A stretch of 5,585 nt of DNA from Candidatus Pollutiaquabacter sp. (GCA_903854075.1 CAINVI010000123.1:1-5585), one strand, 5' to 3'; shown: positions 1-5,585, counted from the stretch's first letter. Made by a program: numbers and translations. Notes: a model not told the origin generated them from the letters alone.

Positions 1-180
1 GTATACGGTGCATTCGCGGCCGACGCGAGCAACGCCCGCTCCCCTGGCACCGATCCGGCGGCACGCGGCAGCAGGCGGCACGCGGTGTTGACTCGTCGCC
101 CGACGAGCCCCGGTGATATTTTTCACCTAGCACCAGAACGCCGCTCGGTCCGCTCCCGGATCTTCTTCTTTTATCTCCGC
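1..180. other. GC-rich leader of unknown origin, no supported gene
   Basis: This stretch is about 71% G+C over its first 120 bases, then falls to about 57% over 121-180 and to 45% by 241-300. I see no convincing coding region in it. It holds a 12-base direct repeat (GGCGGCACGCGG at 57-68 and 74-85) and a 7-base perfect inverted repeat (CTCGTCG / CGACGAG at 92-98 and 101-107). If the ABC-F-like start at 181 is genuine, this would be that gene's upstream region in a GC-rich genome. The composition suggests a different origin from the Bacteroidota-like DNA to the right. Confidence 0.5.
57..85. repeat. 12-bp direct repeat, 17-bp period
   Basis: Two identical copies of GGCGGCACGCGG lie at 57-68 and 74-85, separated by CAGCA. 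Short G/C-rich repeats arise easily in GC-rich DNA, so no function is assigned. It could be a paired protein-binding site or simple sequence drift. Confidence 0.5.
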
Positions 181-261
181 GTGACTCTTCTTTCGGTATC
201 CAACGTCGGCGTCTCCTTTGGCGCGACGGAACTCTTCAAAGACATCACCTTTACCATTGAA
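181..261 (+). pseudogene. N-terminal fragment of an ABC-F type ATPase (truncated)
   Basis: From the GTG at 181 the frame encodes VTLLSVSNVGVSFGATELFK and then DITFTI. This is how ABC-F family ATPases (Uup/EttA/translation-factor ABC proteins) begin: a first strand, then 'SFG...LF.DI.F.I' just before the 'GDR.GLVG.NG.GKS' Walker A region. Here the Walker A motif never comes. After about residue 26 the protein changes to a basic tail that fits a different family. Only about 25 of the usual 500-650 residues are present, so this cannot work as an ATPase. The frame is open upstream to 85, but those residues do not resemble the family, which favours the GTG at 181. The assignment rests on recognising the N-terminal pattern by eye. 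Confidence 0.55.
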
Positions 262-321
262 TCAGCCGATCGCCGTCGTATAAAGCGAGTAAAAGTAGCT
301 CTTCAAAAAAACAACGACTGA
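250..321 (+). CDS. gldE: C-terminal end of GldE-like CBS/CorC-HlyC membrane protein (5' part missing)
   Basis: The residues after the junction, FTIESADRRRIKRVKV followed by ALQKNND, resemble the last strand of a CorC/HlyC transporter-associated domain, where a pattern such as 'F.IE..D.RRI..V.V' closes the protein. GldE, a CBS-domain and CorC-like membrane protein, is commonly the neighbour of GldD in gliding Bacteroidota. The stop codon TGA overlaps the gldD ATG by one base (TGATG at 319-323), which suggests translational coupling and fits a gldE-gldD operon. More than 400 residues of a normal GldE are absent, replaced by the ABC-F-like N-terminus in the same frame. The GldE identity is inferred from a short tail plus the gldD neighbour. 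Confidence 0.5.
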   Translation, partial: FTIESADRRRIKRVKVALQKNND

Positions 322-905
322 TGCGCAATAGCCTGCTTGTCTTTTTTCTGCTATCCCTTTTGTTTGTTACCGGTTTGCAATGCGGCGAATCTATTCAAGC
401 ACCAAAGCCACGTGGTTATTTTCGTATCGATTTTCCCGAACACGCCTACTCCAACTTTCAGCCGACTGATTGTCCGTTCTCGTTCGACGTTCCAACGTAT
501 GCAACTGTAGTCAACGATACGGATAAGTTGAAAGAAAAATGCTGGATGAACATTGAATTTGGCGGTTACAAGGGAACCGTTTATCTGAGTTACCGCACCG
601 TAAACAATGACCTTGCACAACTCACCGATGATTGCCGAAATATGGCCATGAAACATACGGCCAAGGCTTCGGCAATTGATGAGTCACAGTTTATCGATCG
701 TGAAAACCACGTTTACGGACTTAACTATTCGCTTAAAGGAAACGCCGCTTCGCCGGTACAATTCTGGCTTACCGACAGTACGAACCATTTTTTACGCGGC
801 TCACTTTATTTTTATGCCGTTCCGAATGCAGACTCTATCGCTCCGGTGCTCGACTTCGTAAAGGAAGATATCCGTCGACTGATTGAATCCGTGCGCTGGA
901 AGTAA
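321..905 (+). CDS. gldD: Gliding motility lipoprotein GldD
   Basis: This 194-residue protein is recognisable as GldD, one of the Gld proteins needed for gliding and the linked type IX secretion system in Bacteroidota. It is a cell-envelope protein whose exact role is not settled. Residues 1-20 form a hydrophobic signal segment ending at Cys21. The family signature PKPRGYFRIDFPEHAY is at 28-43, followed by CPFSFDVP (51-58), CWMNIEFGGYKGTVYLSY (74-91), a GNAASPVQFWLTDS stretch (140-153) and the closing helix to VRWK. The length is normal for the family. The residues before Cys21 (Gly-Leu-Gln) are not a standard lipobox, although the cysteine sits where GldD lipoproteins have it. The ATG at 321 overlaps the preceding stop by one base and no Shine-Dalgarno sequence is visible, so coupling to the upstream gene is likely. 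Confidence 0.93.
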   Translation: MRNSLLVFFLLSLLFVTGLQCGESIQAPKPRGYFRIDFPEHAYSNFQPTDCPFSFDVPTYATVVNDTDKLKEKCWMNIEFGGYKGTVYLSYRTVNNDLAQLTDDCRNMAMKHTAKASAIDESQFIDRENHVYGLNYSLKGNAASPVQFWLTDSTNHFLRGSLYFYAVPNADSIAPVLDFVKEDIRRLIESVRWK

Positions 906-934
906 TTCCGAGCTTTTCAGCACCTATTTTTTTT
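891..934 (+). terminator. Possible intrinsic terminator of gldD, overlapping its stop
   Basis: GTGC (891-894) can pair with GCAC (920-923), and TGGAAG (897-902) with TTTTCA (914-919) using two G-U pairs, with a two-base bulge and an 11-base loop. A run of eight T residues follows at 927-934. The gene on the right is convergent, so a terminator is expected here. The stem is imperfect and starts inside the last codons of gldD, so this is a tentative call. Confidence 0.35.
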
Positions 935-970
935 CATTCAATTACTTGAAGAAATTGGCCTAACCTTCTT

Positions 971-1993
971 TTAGTGTGTCCGAAATCTGAACACGGTAAG
1001 AATGGTCGCCATGAAAAGGAAGAAAGCGCCGATCTGGTGAAGCGAAGAAAGGGTAATTGGCGCCTGGTAAAGCACGGTAAGGATTCCCAGTAAAAACTGT
1101 ATGGAGATCGAAACCAATAAAAACTTCACGGCAATATCTTGTAACCGTGTGACGGCTGAATGCTTTGACAGTAGGTAGATCTTCCCTACAACGAACACTA
1201 TAGCAAACGCAAAAAACCGATGAATGAACTGGACGGTTGCTGGATTATTGAAAATATTTTCAATTCCGAGAGCCGTAACCCATCCGCCGGTTGGTAGCAC
1301 ATCACCATTCATCATCGGAAATGTGTTGAACATCTTACCGGCGTGCAGTCCTGCAACAAACGCACCATATATCAACTGGACCGTCAAGACGGTTAGCAAA
1401 ACAACCGACCATCGGCGAATCGATGGGGAAGCAACTGCTGGTTTTTCTTTTTCCAATAATTGTAAGGCAAACCAAAACGTAAAGCCAAAAGTGATAAATG
1501 CCGTGGTAAGGTGAATGGCCAACCGGATATGACTGACGCTGGTAAGTTCTGTAAGACCACTCTTCACCATGAACCAACCAAGAAATCCCTGAAGTCCGCC
1601 GAGCGCAAAAAGTAAAACAGATTTGCGCACCATCGCCGCATCCAGCTTTCGGGTAAAAAGGAAATATAAGAACGGCAACAAAAAAACCACGCCGATCAAT
1701 CGACCAACCAGGCGGTGAATAAACTCCCACCAGAAAATGGACTTAAATTCTTCCAGTCCGAAATAAGAATTGACTTCCGTATACTGGGGAATCTGCTTGT
1801 ATTTTTCAAAAGCAATTTCCCAATCTTGCTGACTCATCGGCGGAATAGCTCCCATGATTACATTCCACTCGGTGATGGAAAGTCCGGAACCGGTCAGGCG
1901 AGTGATACCGCCAATGACAACCATAGAAAATATCAGGAAACAGCCGGAGAGCAACCAGATGGCAACCGGTCTGCTAGGAGTGCTTGAATTCAT
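971..1993 (-). CDS. ctaA: Heme A synthase, COX15/CtaA family
   Basis: Heme A synthase oxidises the C8 methyl group of heme O to a formyl group, giving the heme A used by aa3-type cytochrome oxidases. It is an integral inner-membrane protein. Eight membrane segments can be read near residues 10-29, 89-113, 125-143, 153-178, 196-216, 252-274, 288-307 and 317-336. The signature RLTGSGLSITEW lies at 32-43. The four expected heme-ligand histidines are His93 (in EFIHRLVGR), His161 (RLAIHLTTA), His258 (FIHRFFAF) and His319 (SLHQIGA). The Bacillus-type external cysteine pair is absent, as in the Cox15-like branch. I chose the ATG at 1993 (340 residues); a TTG five codons upstream gives a less likely MLSLP extension. 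No other oxidase assembly gene is in view. It lies 55 bases downstream of the outer-membrane protein gene and may share its transcript or use its own promoter. Confidence 0.93.
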   Translation of the reverse strand: MNSSTPSRPVAIWLLSGCFLIFSMVVIGGITRLTGSGLSITEWNVIMGAIPPMSQQDWEIAFEKYKQIPQYTEVNSYFGLEEFKSIFWWEFIHRLVGRLIGVVFLLPFLYFLFTRKLDAAMVRKSVLLFALGGLQGFLGWFMVKSGLTELTSVSHIRLAIHLTTAFITFGFTFWFALQLLEKEKPAVASPSIRRWSVVLLTVLTVQLIYGAFVAGLHAGKMFNTFPMMNGDVLPTGGWVTALGIENIFNNPATVQFIHRFFAFAIVFVVGKIYLLSKHSAVTRLQDIAVKFLLVSISIQFLLGILTVLYQAPITLSSLHQIGAFFLFMATILTVFRFRTH

Positions 1994-2013
1994 TGGTAAC
2001 GATAACAACCGGA

Positions 2014-2045
2014 CAAAGGAATGGTTTCACTTTTAACGGAACAAA
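2014..2045 (-). promoter_or_regulatory. Possible Bacteroidota-type promoter of ctaA
   Basis: Read on the minus strand, TTTG (2045-2042) is followed after 20 bases by TTCCTTTG (2021-2014). This matches the Bacteroidota consensus TTTG-N19/20-TAnnTTTG except for T instead of A at the second base of the -7 element. It lies entirely between the stop of the upstream gene and the ctaA ATG. With one mismatch at an important position and no experimental support, this is a weak call. Confidence 0.3.
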
Positions 2046-2048
2046 CGA

Positions 2049-3548
2049 TCAATCGTATCGTTGCTTGATAAACCAACGGTCGTTGAGCGAGAAATTCATG
2101 GTAAAACGAATGAATCTTTCTTCCAGCAGACCGGAGTCAACGGTTCCCCGTTTGCCGGCTTCGGCCATAAACCGTATGGAGGTCAATCCGCGGCGGATCG
2201 GAAATCCTGCGCCGATGGAAACACCCACTTCAGTGAGCTGCGTTCCCTGTAATTGAAGAAAGGATTGCGAATAGTGAAACCCGGCCATGTATTGCATCTG
2301 CTTCCAGTAGGAATTGAACCCGCGCTCGTCCGGAACGAACTGTGCGCCGGCCGACCAGCGCCAGCTGTTCGCCAGTGAATCGGATTCACCATACGTGCTG
2401 AAGCTCGACCAATTCTGTGTCCTTATATCCGTACCGATCGTCCATTGATTGCCTTTACGAAGTGTCAGGCCAAAGCCGACACTCAACGGGAGATTCACGT
2501 CCCCTTTTTCATTCTCCGTATACGCAATCGTATCTTTTATAATCACCTGATCTTTTGCAAAATTATCGACGTAGCGAAACGTCTCCCCGACAAGATTTCG
2601 CGAAGCAGACAAAGAAGACATCGGACTAAGCGTGAATCCTGCCGTCAAATTCCAATTGCCGCGCTGACGGCGGACAGCCACTTTTTTAGAAGCAGCTTCT
2701 AACTTCCGGGCTTGATCTTTCAACGATTCCCGCGCTACGGAAAAGCCAGCCGTATCAAGCGTATTGTCCGGCTTACGAGAGATCGTGGAAAGAATCCCGA
2801 GACTGTCCTCGATCACTACAATTTTACGGCGAAACTCTTTTAACGAATCAGCGGGTGACAATCGCAGACTATCCAGCGTGTATTGCAATCCAAACGTGAA
2901 GTAAAGACCTTTCTGGCTGCGCGCATCGGTGTACCGCGTATTCAAAAATGTCGCATCGAAAAATTCGACACGGCGCTCCTGAACAATTTCACCGAAGAGC
3001 GTGGAAAGATGAATCCCGGCTGTGAGATTTTTGAAGGGCGTAGCAGCCGCTGTAACGAATAATTGGTTCAAACCACCGCTTCCTTCGTACACATGCAACT
3101 CCGGATTACCCAGTGTGTTAGTTTGCAAATCATCGATATAATAGCCCACATTGCTCAATGGAACAACACCGAAACCGACGGCTGACTTTCTAGACTTCAG
3201 CGGGAATGCCAACGCAAAGTAACCGACAGACATTGAATTGTCACGTTGAGACTGCACCTTGTTACGATACTCTACAAAATTTGCATTCAAGCCGGCCTCA
3301 CAGGTGGTGAACTGAAGTCGTGCATAGGAAGCAGGATTACTGAAGTTAAGCGACAGGTTACTGTAGAGTCCGATGCCCGTACCTCCCATTCCAAGGGTTT
3401 GATTGATCCCGGGATACTGAATATCGCCGATTCCGTAGCGGGAATAAGGCGATGAGTGAGTGGATTGAGCATGAACGAGCGCTGATGCCGTGACAGCAAG
3501 CAAGAAAAGCAAACAAGTAAAGTAACGATTAGCGCGTAGCGATATCAT
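2049..3548 (-). CDS. Outer-membrane beta-barrel protein of unknown function, FadL/OMPP1-like
   Basis: This 499-residue protein starts with a Sec signal peptide (residues 1-27, cleavage probably after VHA, mature end QSTHSS). It then shows SPYSRYGIGDI (33-43), GMGGTGIG (53-60) and NFSNPASY (68-75), a glycine-rich start and 'NPAS' motif seen in many Bacteroidota barrel proteins related to FadL-type transporters. The rest alternates hydrophobic and polar residues like membrane beta strands. The end is strongly family-like, with IRRG, EAGKRGTVDSGL and a closing FSLNDRWFIKQRYD. Residues about 232-296 are different: charged and helix-prone, without strand pattern. The ATG at 3548 lies inside coaX, a 20-base overlap, so the two are probably co-transcribed and translationally coupled; this pairing is familiar in the phylum. 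The substrate, if any, cannot be told. Confidence 0.8.
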   Translation of the reverse strand: MISLRANRYFTCLLFLLAVTASALVHAQSTHSSPYSRYGIGDIQYPGINQTLGMGGTGIGLYSNLSLNFSNPASYARLQFTTCEAGLNANFVEYRNKVQSQRDNSMSVGYFALAFPLKSRKSAVGFGVVPLSNVGYYIDDLQTNTLGNPELHVYEGSGGLNQLFVTAAATPFKNLTAGIHLSTLFGEIVQERRVEFFDATFLNTRYTDARSQKGLYFTFGLQYTLDSLRLSPADSLKEFRRKIVVIEDSLGILSTISRKPDNTLDTAGFSVARESLKDQARKLEAASKKVAVRRQRGNWNLTAGFTLSPMSSLSASRNLVGETFRYVDNFAKDQVIIKDTIAYTENEKGDVNLPLSVGFGLTLRKGNQWTIGTDIRTQNWSSFSTYGESDSLANSWRWSAGAQFVPDERGFNSYWKQMQYMAGFHYSQSFLQLQGTQLTEVGVSIGAGFPIRRGLTSIRFMAEAGKRGTVDSGLLEERFIRFTMNFSLNDRWFIKQRYD

Positions 3549-4263
3549 GCCGGAGTATTGAATTCAGCCCGACCAAAACCAGGTCCGGGGCCGCAAAGAT
3601 GCTGAAATTTAGATGCTTTGCCAAACGGCCGGCATCGCCGCCGGTAAGTACAACTTTCAGCCCGGGAAAGTCCTTTCTATATCGACTTACAAACCCCTCC
3701 AGCTCAAAAGCGGCACCTAAAATAACGCCGGTTAATATGCTCGTTTTCGTGTCCTTTCCGATGTATTTATGAACGGCTTCGGGAGCAACCAACGGCAATT
3801 TTCCGGTGTGTTCGTGTAGCGATGTCAGACGCATGGCGATGCCCGGCGAAATACTTCCACCCTGATAGTTACCGCTTCGGTCCACCAAATCGTACTTGAT
3901 ACAAGTTCCAGCATCAATGGCGAGTACGTTTTTCCGCGGAAAGATTGTCGCTGCGCCAATGGCACATGCCAACCGGTCGCTACCGAGGGTAGCCGGGGTT
4001 TTATAGCTGTTCCGCAAAGGAATCCGAGTGCTACGGTCCAAAATATGAAGCGAGGTATGTTTTCGGACAAACTGCTCGAGCTTTTTAGCATCATCCGCCA
4101 CCGAGCTGAGTAGGGCCGCCTCGATAGTGTAACGTGAAAATAAAGTGCCCAATACTTCCGGTGCGGTACGATCAAAGATCAGACGTCGGAGTAGCTTTCC
4201 GTCGCTGAATACACCGGCTTTAGCACGAGTATTCCCTACGTCGATAGTTAGCAGCTTTCCCAT
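3529..4263 (-). CDS. coaX: Type III pantothenate kinase
   Basis: CoaX phosphorylates pantothenate with ATP, the first step of coenzyme A synthesis, in the cytoplasm. The type III enzyme is unrelated to CoaA and is not inhibited by coenzyme A. The 244-residue protein has the ASKHA-fold signatures: DVGNTRAK at 8-15 (Asp8 and the phosphate-binding loop), the pantothenate-site region YKTPATLGSDRLA at 87-99, IDAGTCIKYD at 116-125 with Asp117 as the catalytic region, GGSISPG at 135-141, and a C-terminal LTGGDA at 206-211. Its length is normal for the family. It begins with ATG directly before MGKLLTIDVG. A weak TATCTTTA (-7-like, minus strand, 4280-4273) sits just upstream but has no good partner. 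It is the first gene of the coaX/outer-membrane-protein pair. Confidence 0.95.
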   Translation of the reverse strand: MGKLLTIDVGNTRAKAGVFSDGKLLRRLIFDRTAPEVLGTLFSRYTIEAALLSSVADDAKKLEQFVRKHTSLHILDRSTRIPLRNSYKTPATLGSDRLACAIGAATIFPRKNVLAIDAGTCIKYDLVDRSGNYQGGSISPGIAMRLTSLHEHTGKLPLVAPEAVHKYIGKDTKTSILTGVILGAAFELEGFVSRYRKDFPGLKVVLTGGDAGRLAKHLNFSIFAAPDLVLVGLNSILRHDIATR

Positions 4264-4323
4264 TTTCGGAGCTAAAGATACGGCCGAAACCGGTATAACG
4301 AAGCAGCCTGCTAATCAGCAAGT

Positions 4324-4345
4324 AACGAAATCGCTAAATTTCGTT
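4324..4345. repeat. 8-bp perfect inverted repeat upstream of tRNA-Phe
   Basis: AACGAAAT (4324-4331) and ATTTCGTT (4338-4345) are exact reverse complements with a six-base spacer. The right arm overlaps the first two bases of the TTTG -33 element at 4344-4347. It could be a regulator-binding site for the tRNA promoter or, less likely, a chance palindrome. No T-run follows on either strand, so it is not a typical terminator. Confidence 0.55.
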
Positions 4346-4374
4346 TGGCTGAAATCAAAAAATCCCTATTTTTG
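4344..4374 (+). promoter_or_regulatory. Bacteroidota consensus promoter for tRNA-Phe
   Basis: TTTG (4344-4347) is followed after exactly 19 bases by TATTTTTG (4367-4374), a perfect match to TTTG-N19-TAnnTTTG, the sequence read by the primary sigma factor of Bacteroidota. Transcription should begin about 5-8 bases downstream, near 4380, leaving only a few bases before the mature tRNA at 4387. It should drive both the tRNA and the response regulator behind it. Confidence 0.85.
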
Positions 4375-4386
4375 CGCTCCTATTAC

Positions 4387-4462
4387 GGTGATGTAGCTCA
4401 GTTGGTAGAGCAAAGGACTGAAAATCCTTGTGTCAGTGGTTCGATTCCACTCATCACCACCA
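4387..4462 (+). tRNA. tRNA-Phe (GAA), CCA encoded
   Basis: All arms fold. The acceptor stem GGTGATG (4387-4393) pairs with CATCACC (4452-4458). The D stem is GCTC/GAGC (4396-4399, 4408-4411) around an eight-base loop. The anticodon stem AAGGA/TCCTT (4413-4417, 4425-4429) holds loop CTGAAAA, with anticodon GAA at 4420-4422, which reads Phe codons UUC and UUU. The T stem AGTGG/CCACT encloses TTCGATT. A5-base variable region, discriminator A at 4459 and a gene-encoded CCA at 4460-4462 complete a 76-base tRNA. Confidence 0.97.
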
Positions 4463-4482
4463 CCTCCTCATCCAGCACGACG

Positions 4483-4893
4483 ATGAAAAACGCCGAAAAA
4501 CCATTCAAATTCGATCGCGTTCTTCTGATCGACGATAACGACATTGATAACTTCATCAATGAACGGATGATCACTACCAGCCACTTCTCTAAAATCGTTA
4601 CGGTAAAAAACTCCGGGGAAGGAGCTTTGCAGTTTTTACGGGATCATGCCCAAGACCTCGAACGACTTCCTGAAGTGATTTTTCTTGACCTTAATATGCC
4701 GGCCATGGATGGATTCGGTTTTTTAGCCGAATACGAAAAGCTCTCGGAAACCGTACGCAACTTCTGCAAAGTAGTGGTGCTCTCTTCGTCTATCAGTCCG
4801 GAAGATATCAATAGAGCCAGCATGAATCCTTACGTACTCAAATACGTGAACAAACCGTTGGGCGAAAAATATCTGGACGCTATCAACTTCTGA
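4483..4893 (+). CDS. Single-domain CheY-like response regulator
   Basis: The 136-residue protein is one receiver domain with no output domain. The acidic pocket is Asp17-Asp18 (VLLIDDND), the phosphoacceptor is Asp69 (VIFLDLNMPAMDG), the switch serine is Ser101 (VVVLSSS), and Lys124 lies in VNKPL, so all key residues for phosphorylation are present. It probably relays phosphate or acts by protein contact in a two-component system; its partner kinase is not in the window. The open frame extends upstream through the tRNA, but the ATG at 4483 is the first start after the tRNA and gives a standard receiver beginning. Only 20 bases separate it from the encoded CCA, with no Shine-Dalgarno sequence and no room for a separate promoter, so it probably shares the tRNA promoter. 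Confidence 0.9.
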   Translation: MKNAEKPFKFDRVLLIDDNDIDNFINERMITTSHFSKIVTVKNSGEGALQFLRDHAQDLERLPEVIFLDLNMPAMDGFGFLAEYEKLSETVRNFCKVVVLSSSISPEDINRASMNPYVLKYVNKPLGEKYLDAINF

Positions 4894-4912
4894 TTCCTTC
4901 CAACTCCAAACG

Positions 4913-4944
4913 AAAAACGCCCGCATTTAGCGGGCGTTTTTTTT
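4913..4944. terminator. Bidirectional intrinsic terminator
   Basis: CGCCCGC (4918-4924) and GCGGGCG (4930-4936) form a perfect seven-base stem around loop ATTTA. Five A residues precede it and eight T residues follow it, so it works in both directions and the A/T flanks extend the stem. It lies between the convergent response regulator gene and the minus-strand gene at 4958, ending transcripts from both sides. Confidence 0.93.
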
Positions 4945-4957
4945 ATCGAAGAATTGA

Positions 4958-5585
4958 TTAGTCTTTGATTGGATTGGCCAGGCGGCGAATCATCGACTCG
5001 TCAAGTTTGACAAACCACAACATGCTGTCCGGCGCTGCTGCCGTGGTACGGAAGTTCTCGTACAATTCGCTCAGCTTTTTCACTTTCTTACGGAATTCCT
5101 CCGGCTTGATGGCCGCCTTAAGAATCTTGATAAATGCATTGGCTGGCTCATACCGCTTGTCGTCTTCCGGAATCTGGCGTTTAACACTTTGCAACAGCTG
5201 GCTGCAAAGTCCGTCTTCACCCATATAACAGTACTGCAGCGCCTGGAACAACTTGCTTTCGATGTCGGAATAGAGGAACTTTTTCATGGATAACTCATTT
5301 CGCATATTGTTGATCACCTTAGCGGCACCGGCGAAATCGTTCTGATAGAATTTGCCGATCGACTGATATTCACGCAACCAGATAAAAGGATACGGCTCAT
5401 TGATATCGGTATCGAAATTGGCATCAAGTCCGCTGTTGATATCCACCAGTTCTTCCGCATTTCCGTTGACCATGAAACGCTTCACCTTGGAATTAAGGAA
5501 TTCGGTGACATAGAAACTGAAGATCGGTTTGCTGGAGATTTCAGCCACGCCTGAATTGATCTGACGGTAGTAATGATCGGCACGA
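4958..5585 (-). CDS. Protein of unknown function, helical, 5' end beyond the window
   Basis: I do not recognise this protein with confidence. The stop is TAA at 4960-4958 and the frame stays open to the right edge (residues ...RADHYYRQINSGV before the GTG at 5548), so the real start lies outside; at least 208 residues are visible. The visible part looks all-helical and soluble, with no signal peptide or membrane segment. Segments such as WLREYQSIGKFYQNDFAGAAKVI and SDIESKLFQALQYCYMGEDG resemble tetratricopeptide-like helical pairs, followed by a lysine-rich helix (EEFRKKVKKLSELYENF). A scaffold or protein-contact role is possible but not shown. It is convergent with the response regulator gene, so the two are not an operon. 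Confidence 0.75.
   Translation of the reverse strand, partial: RADHYYRQINSGVAEISSKPIFSFYVTEFLNSKVKRFMVNGNAEELVDINSGLDANFDTDINEPYPFIWLREYQSIGKFYQNDFAGAAKVINNMRNELSMKKFLYSDIESKLFQALQYCYMGEDGLCSQLLQSVKRQIPEDDKRYEPANAFIKILKAAIKPEEFRKKVKKLSELYENFRTTAAAPDSMLWFVKLDESMIRRLANPIKD

Noticed and set aside
92..120. Intrinsic terminator from the CTCGTCG/CGACGAG inverted repeat
   Set aside because: The two-base loop cannot close fully, and the T-rich stretch lies about ten bases away from the stem, so terminator geometry is poor.
85..180. Longer start for the ABC-F-like frame
   Set aside because: The 32 residues before the GTG at 181 are Arg/Pro-rich and unlike any ABC-F beginning; they come from GC-rich DNA that is open by composition.
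351..656. Minus-strand 101-residue frame inside gldD
   Set aside because: It lies entirely opposite a clear gldD gene and its product has no recognisable features; it is a coding shadow.
1335..1730. Minus-strand 131-residue frame within ctaA
   Set aside because: It is an alternative frame of ctaA, whose own frame has the family motifs and heme-ligand histidines.
1994..2008. TTG start giving ctaA five extra residues
   Set aside because: The ATG at 1993 is a better start codon, and the extra residues add nothing to the conserved family region.
4273..4280. Promoter for coaX from TATCTTTA on the minus strand
   Set aside because: It differs from TAnnTTTG at the last base and has no TTTG at the right spacing; the coaX promoter remains unidentified.
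4345..4482. N-terminal extension of the response regulator through the tRNA (reads GDVAQLVEQRTENPC)
   Set aside because: This is the well-known false peptide produced by translating a tRNA gene. The real receiver domain begins at the ATG at 4483.

Overview
The window looks like chromosomal DNA from a gliding-lineage member of the Bacteroidota. Three things point there: a recognisable gldD gliding gene, an outer-membrane protein of the 'SPYSRYGIGDI' type next to coaX, and a promoter that matches the Bacteroidota consensus exactly (TTTG-N19-TAnnTTTG) in front of a tRNA gene. Genes start without clear Shine-Dalgarno sequences, also usual for this phylum. From about position 260 onward the base composition looks ordinary, neither GC-rich nor AT-rich. 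The first 120 bases are about 71% G+C and do not look like the rest.

Layout. Positions 1-180 hold no gene I can support. At 181 an open frame begins like an ABC-F ATPase. After about 25 codons, with no stop or frameshift, it continues as what looks like the last residues of GldE, and it ends in the TGATG overlap that opens gldD (321-905, plus strand). After a possible terminator come three minus-strand genes: heme A synthase ctaA (971-1993), a 499-residue outer-membrane beta-barrel protein (2049-3548) and type III pantothenate kinase coaX (3529-4263). The last two overlap by 20 bases and probably form one transcript. On the plus strand a strong promoter drives tRNA-Phe(GAA), followed 20 bases later by a stand-alone CheY-like response regulator (4483-4893). 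A bidirectional intrinsic terminator (4913-4944) separates it from a minus-strand gene of unknown function that runs off the right edge (4958-5585).

How the genes relate. Most are core functions: heme A for cytochrome oxidase, the first step of coenzyme A synthesis, a tRNA, and gliding motility/type IX secretion. They do not form one pathway, and I see no defence system, mobile element, CRISPR array or biosynthetic cluster. Two points deserve a second look. The left edge appears to be a chimeric junction between two genes that both encode TFTI(E) at the join. The response regulator seems to be expressed from the tRNA-Phe promoter, so its mRNA 5' end may be made by tRNA processing.
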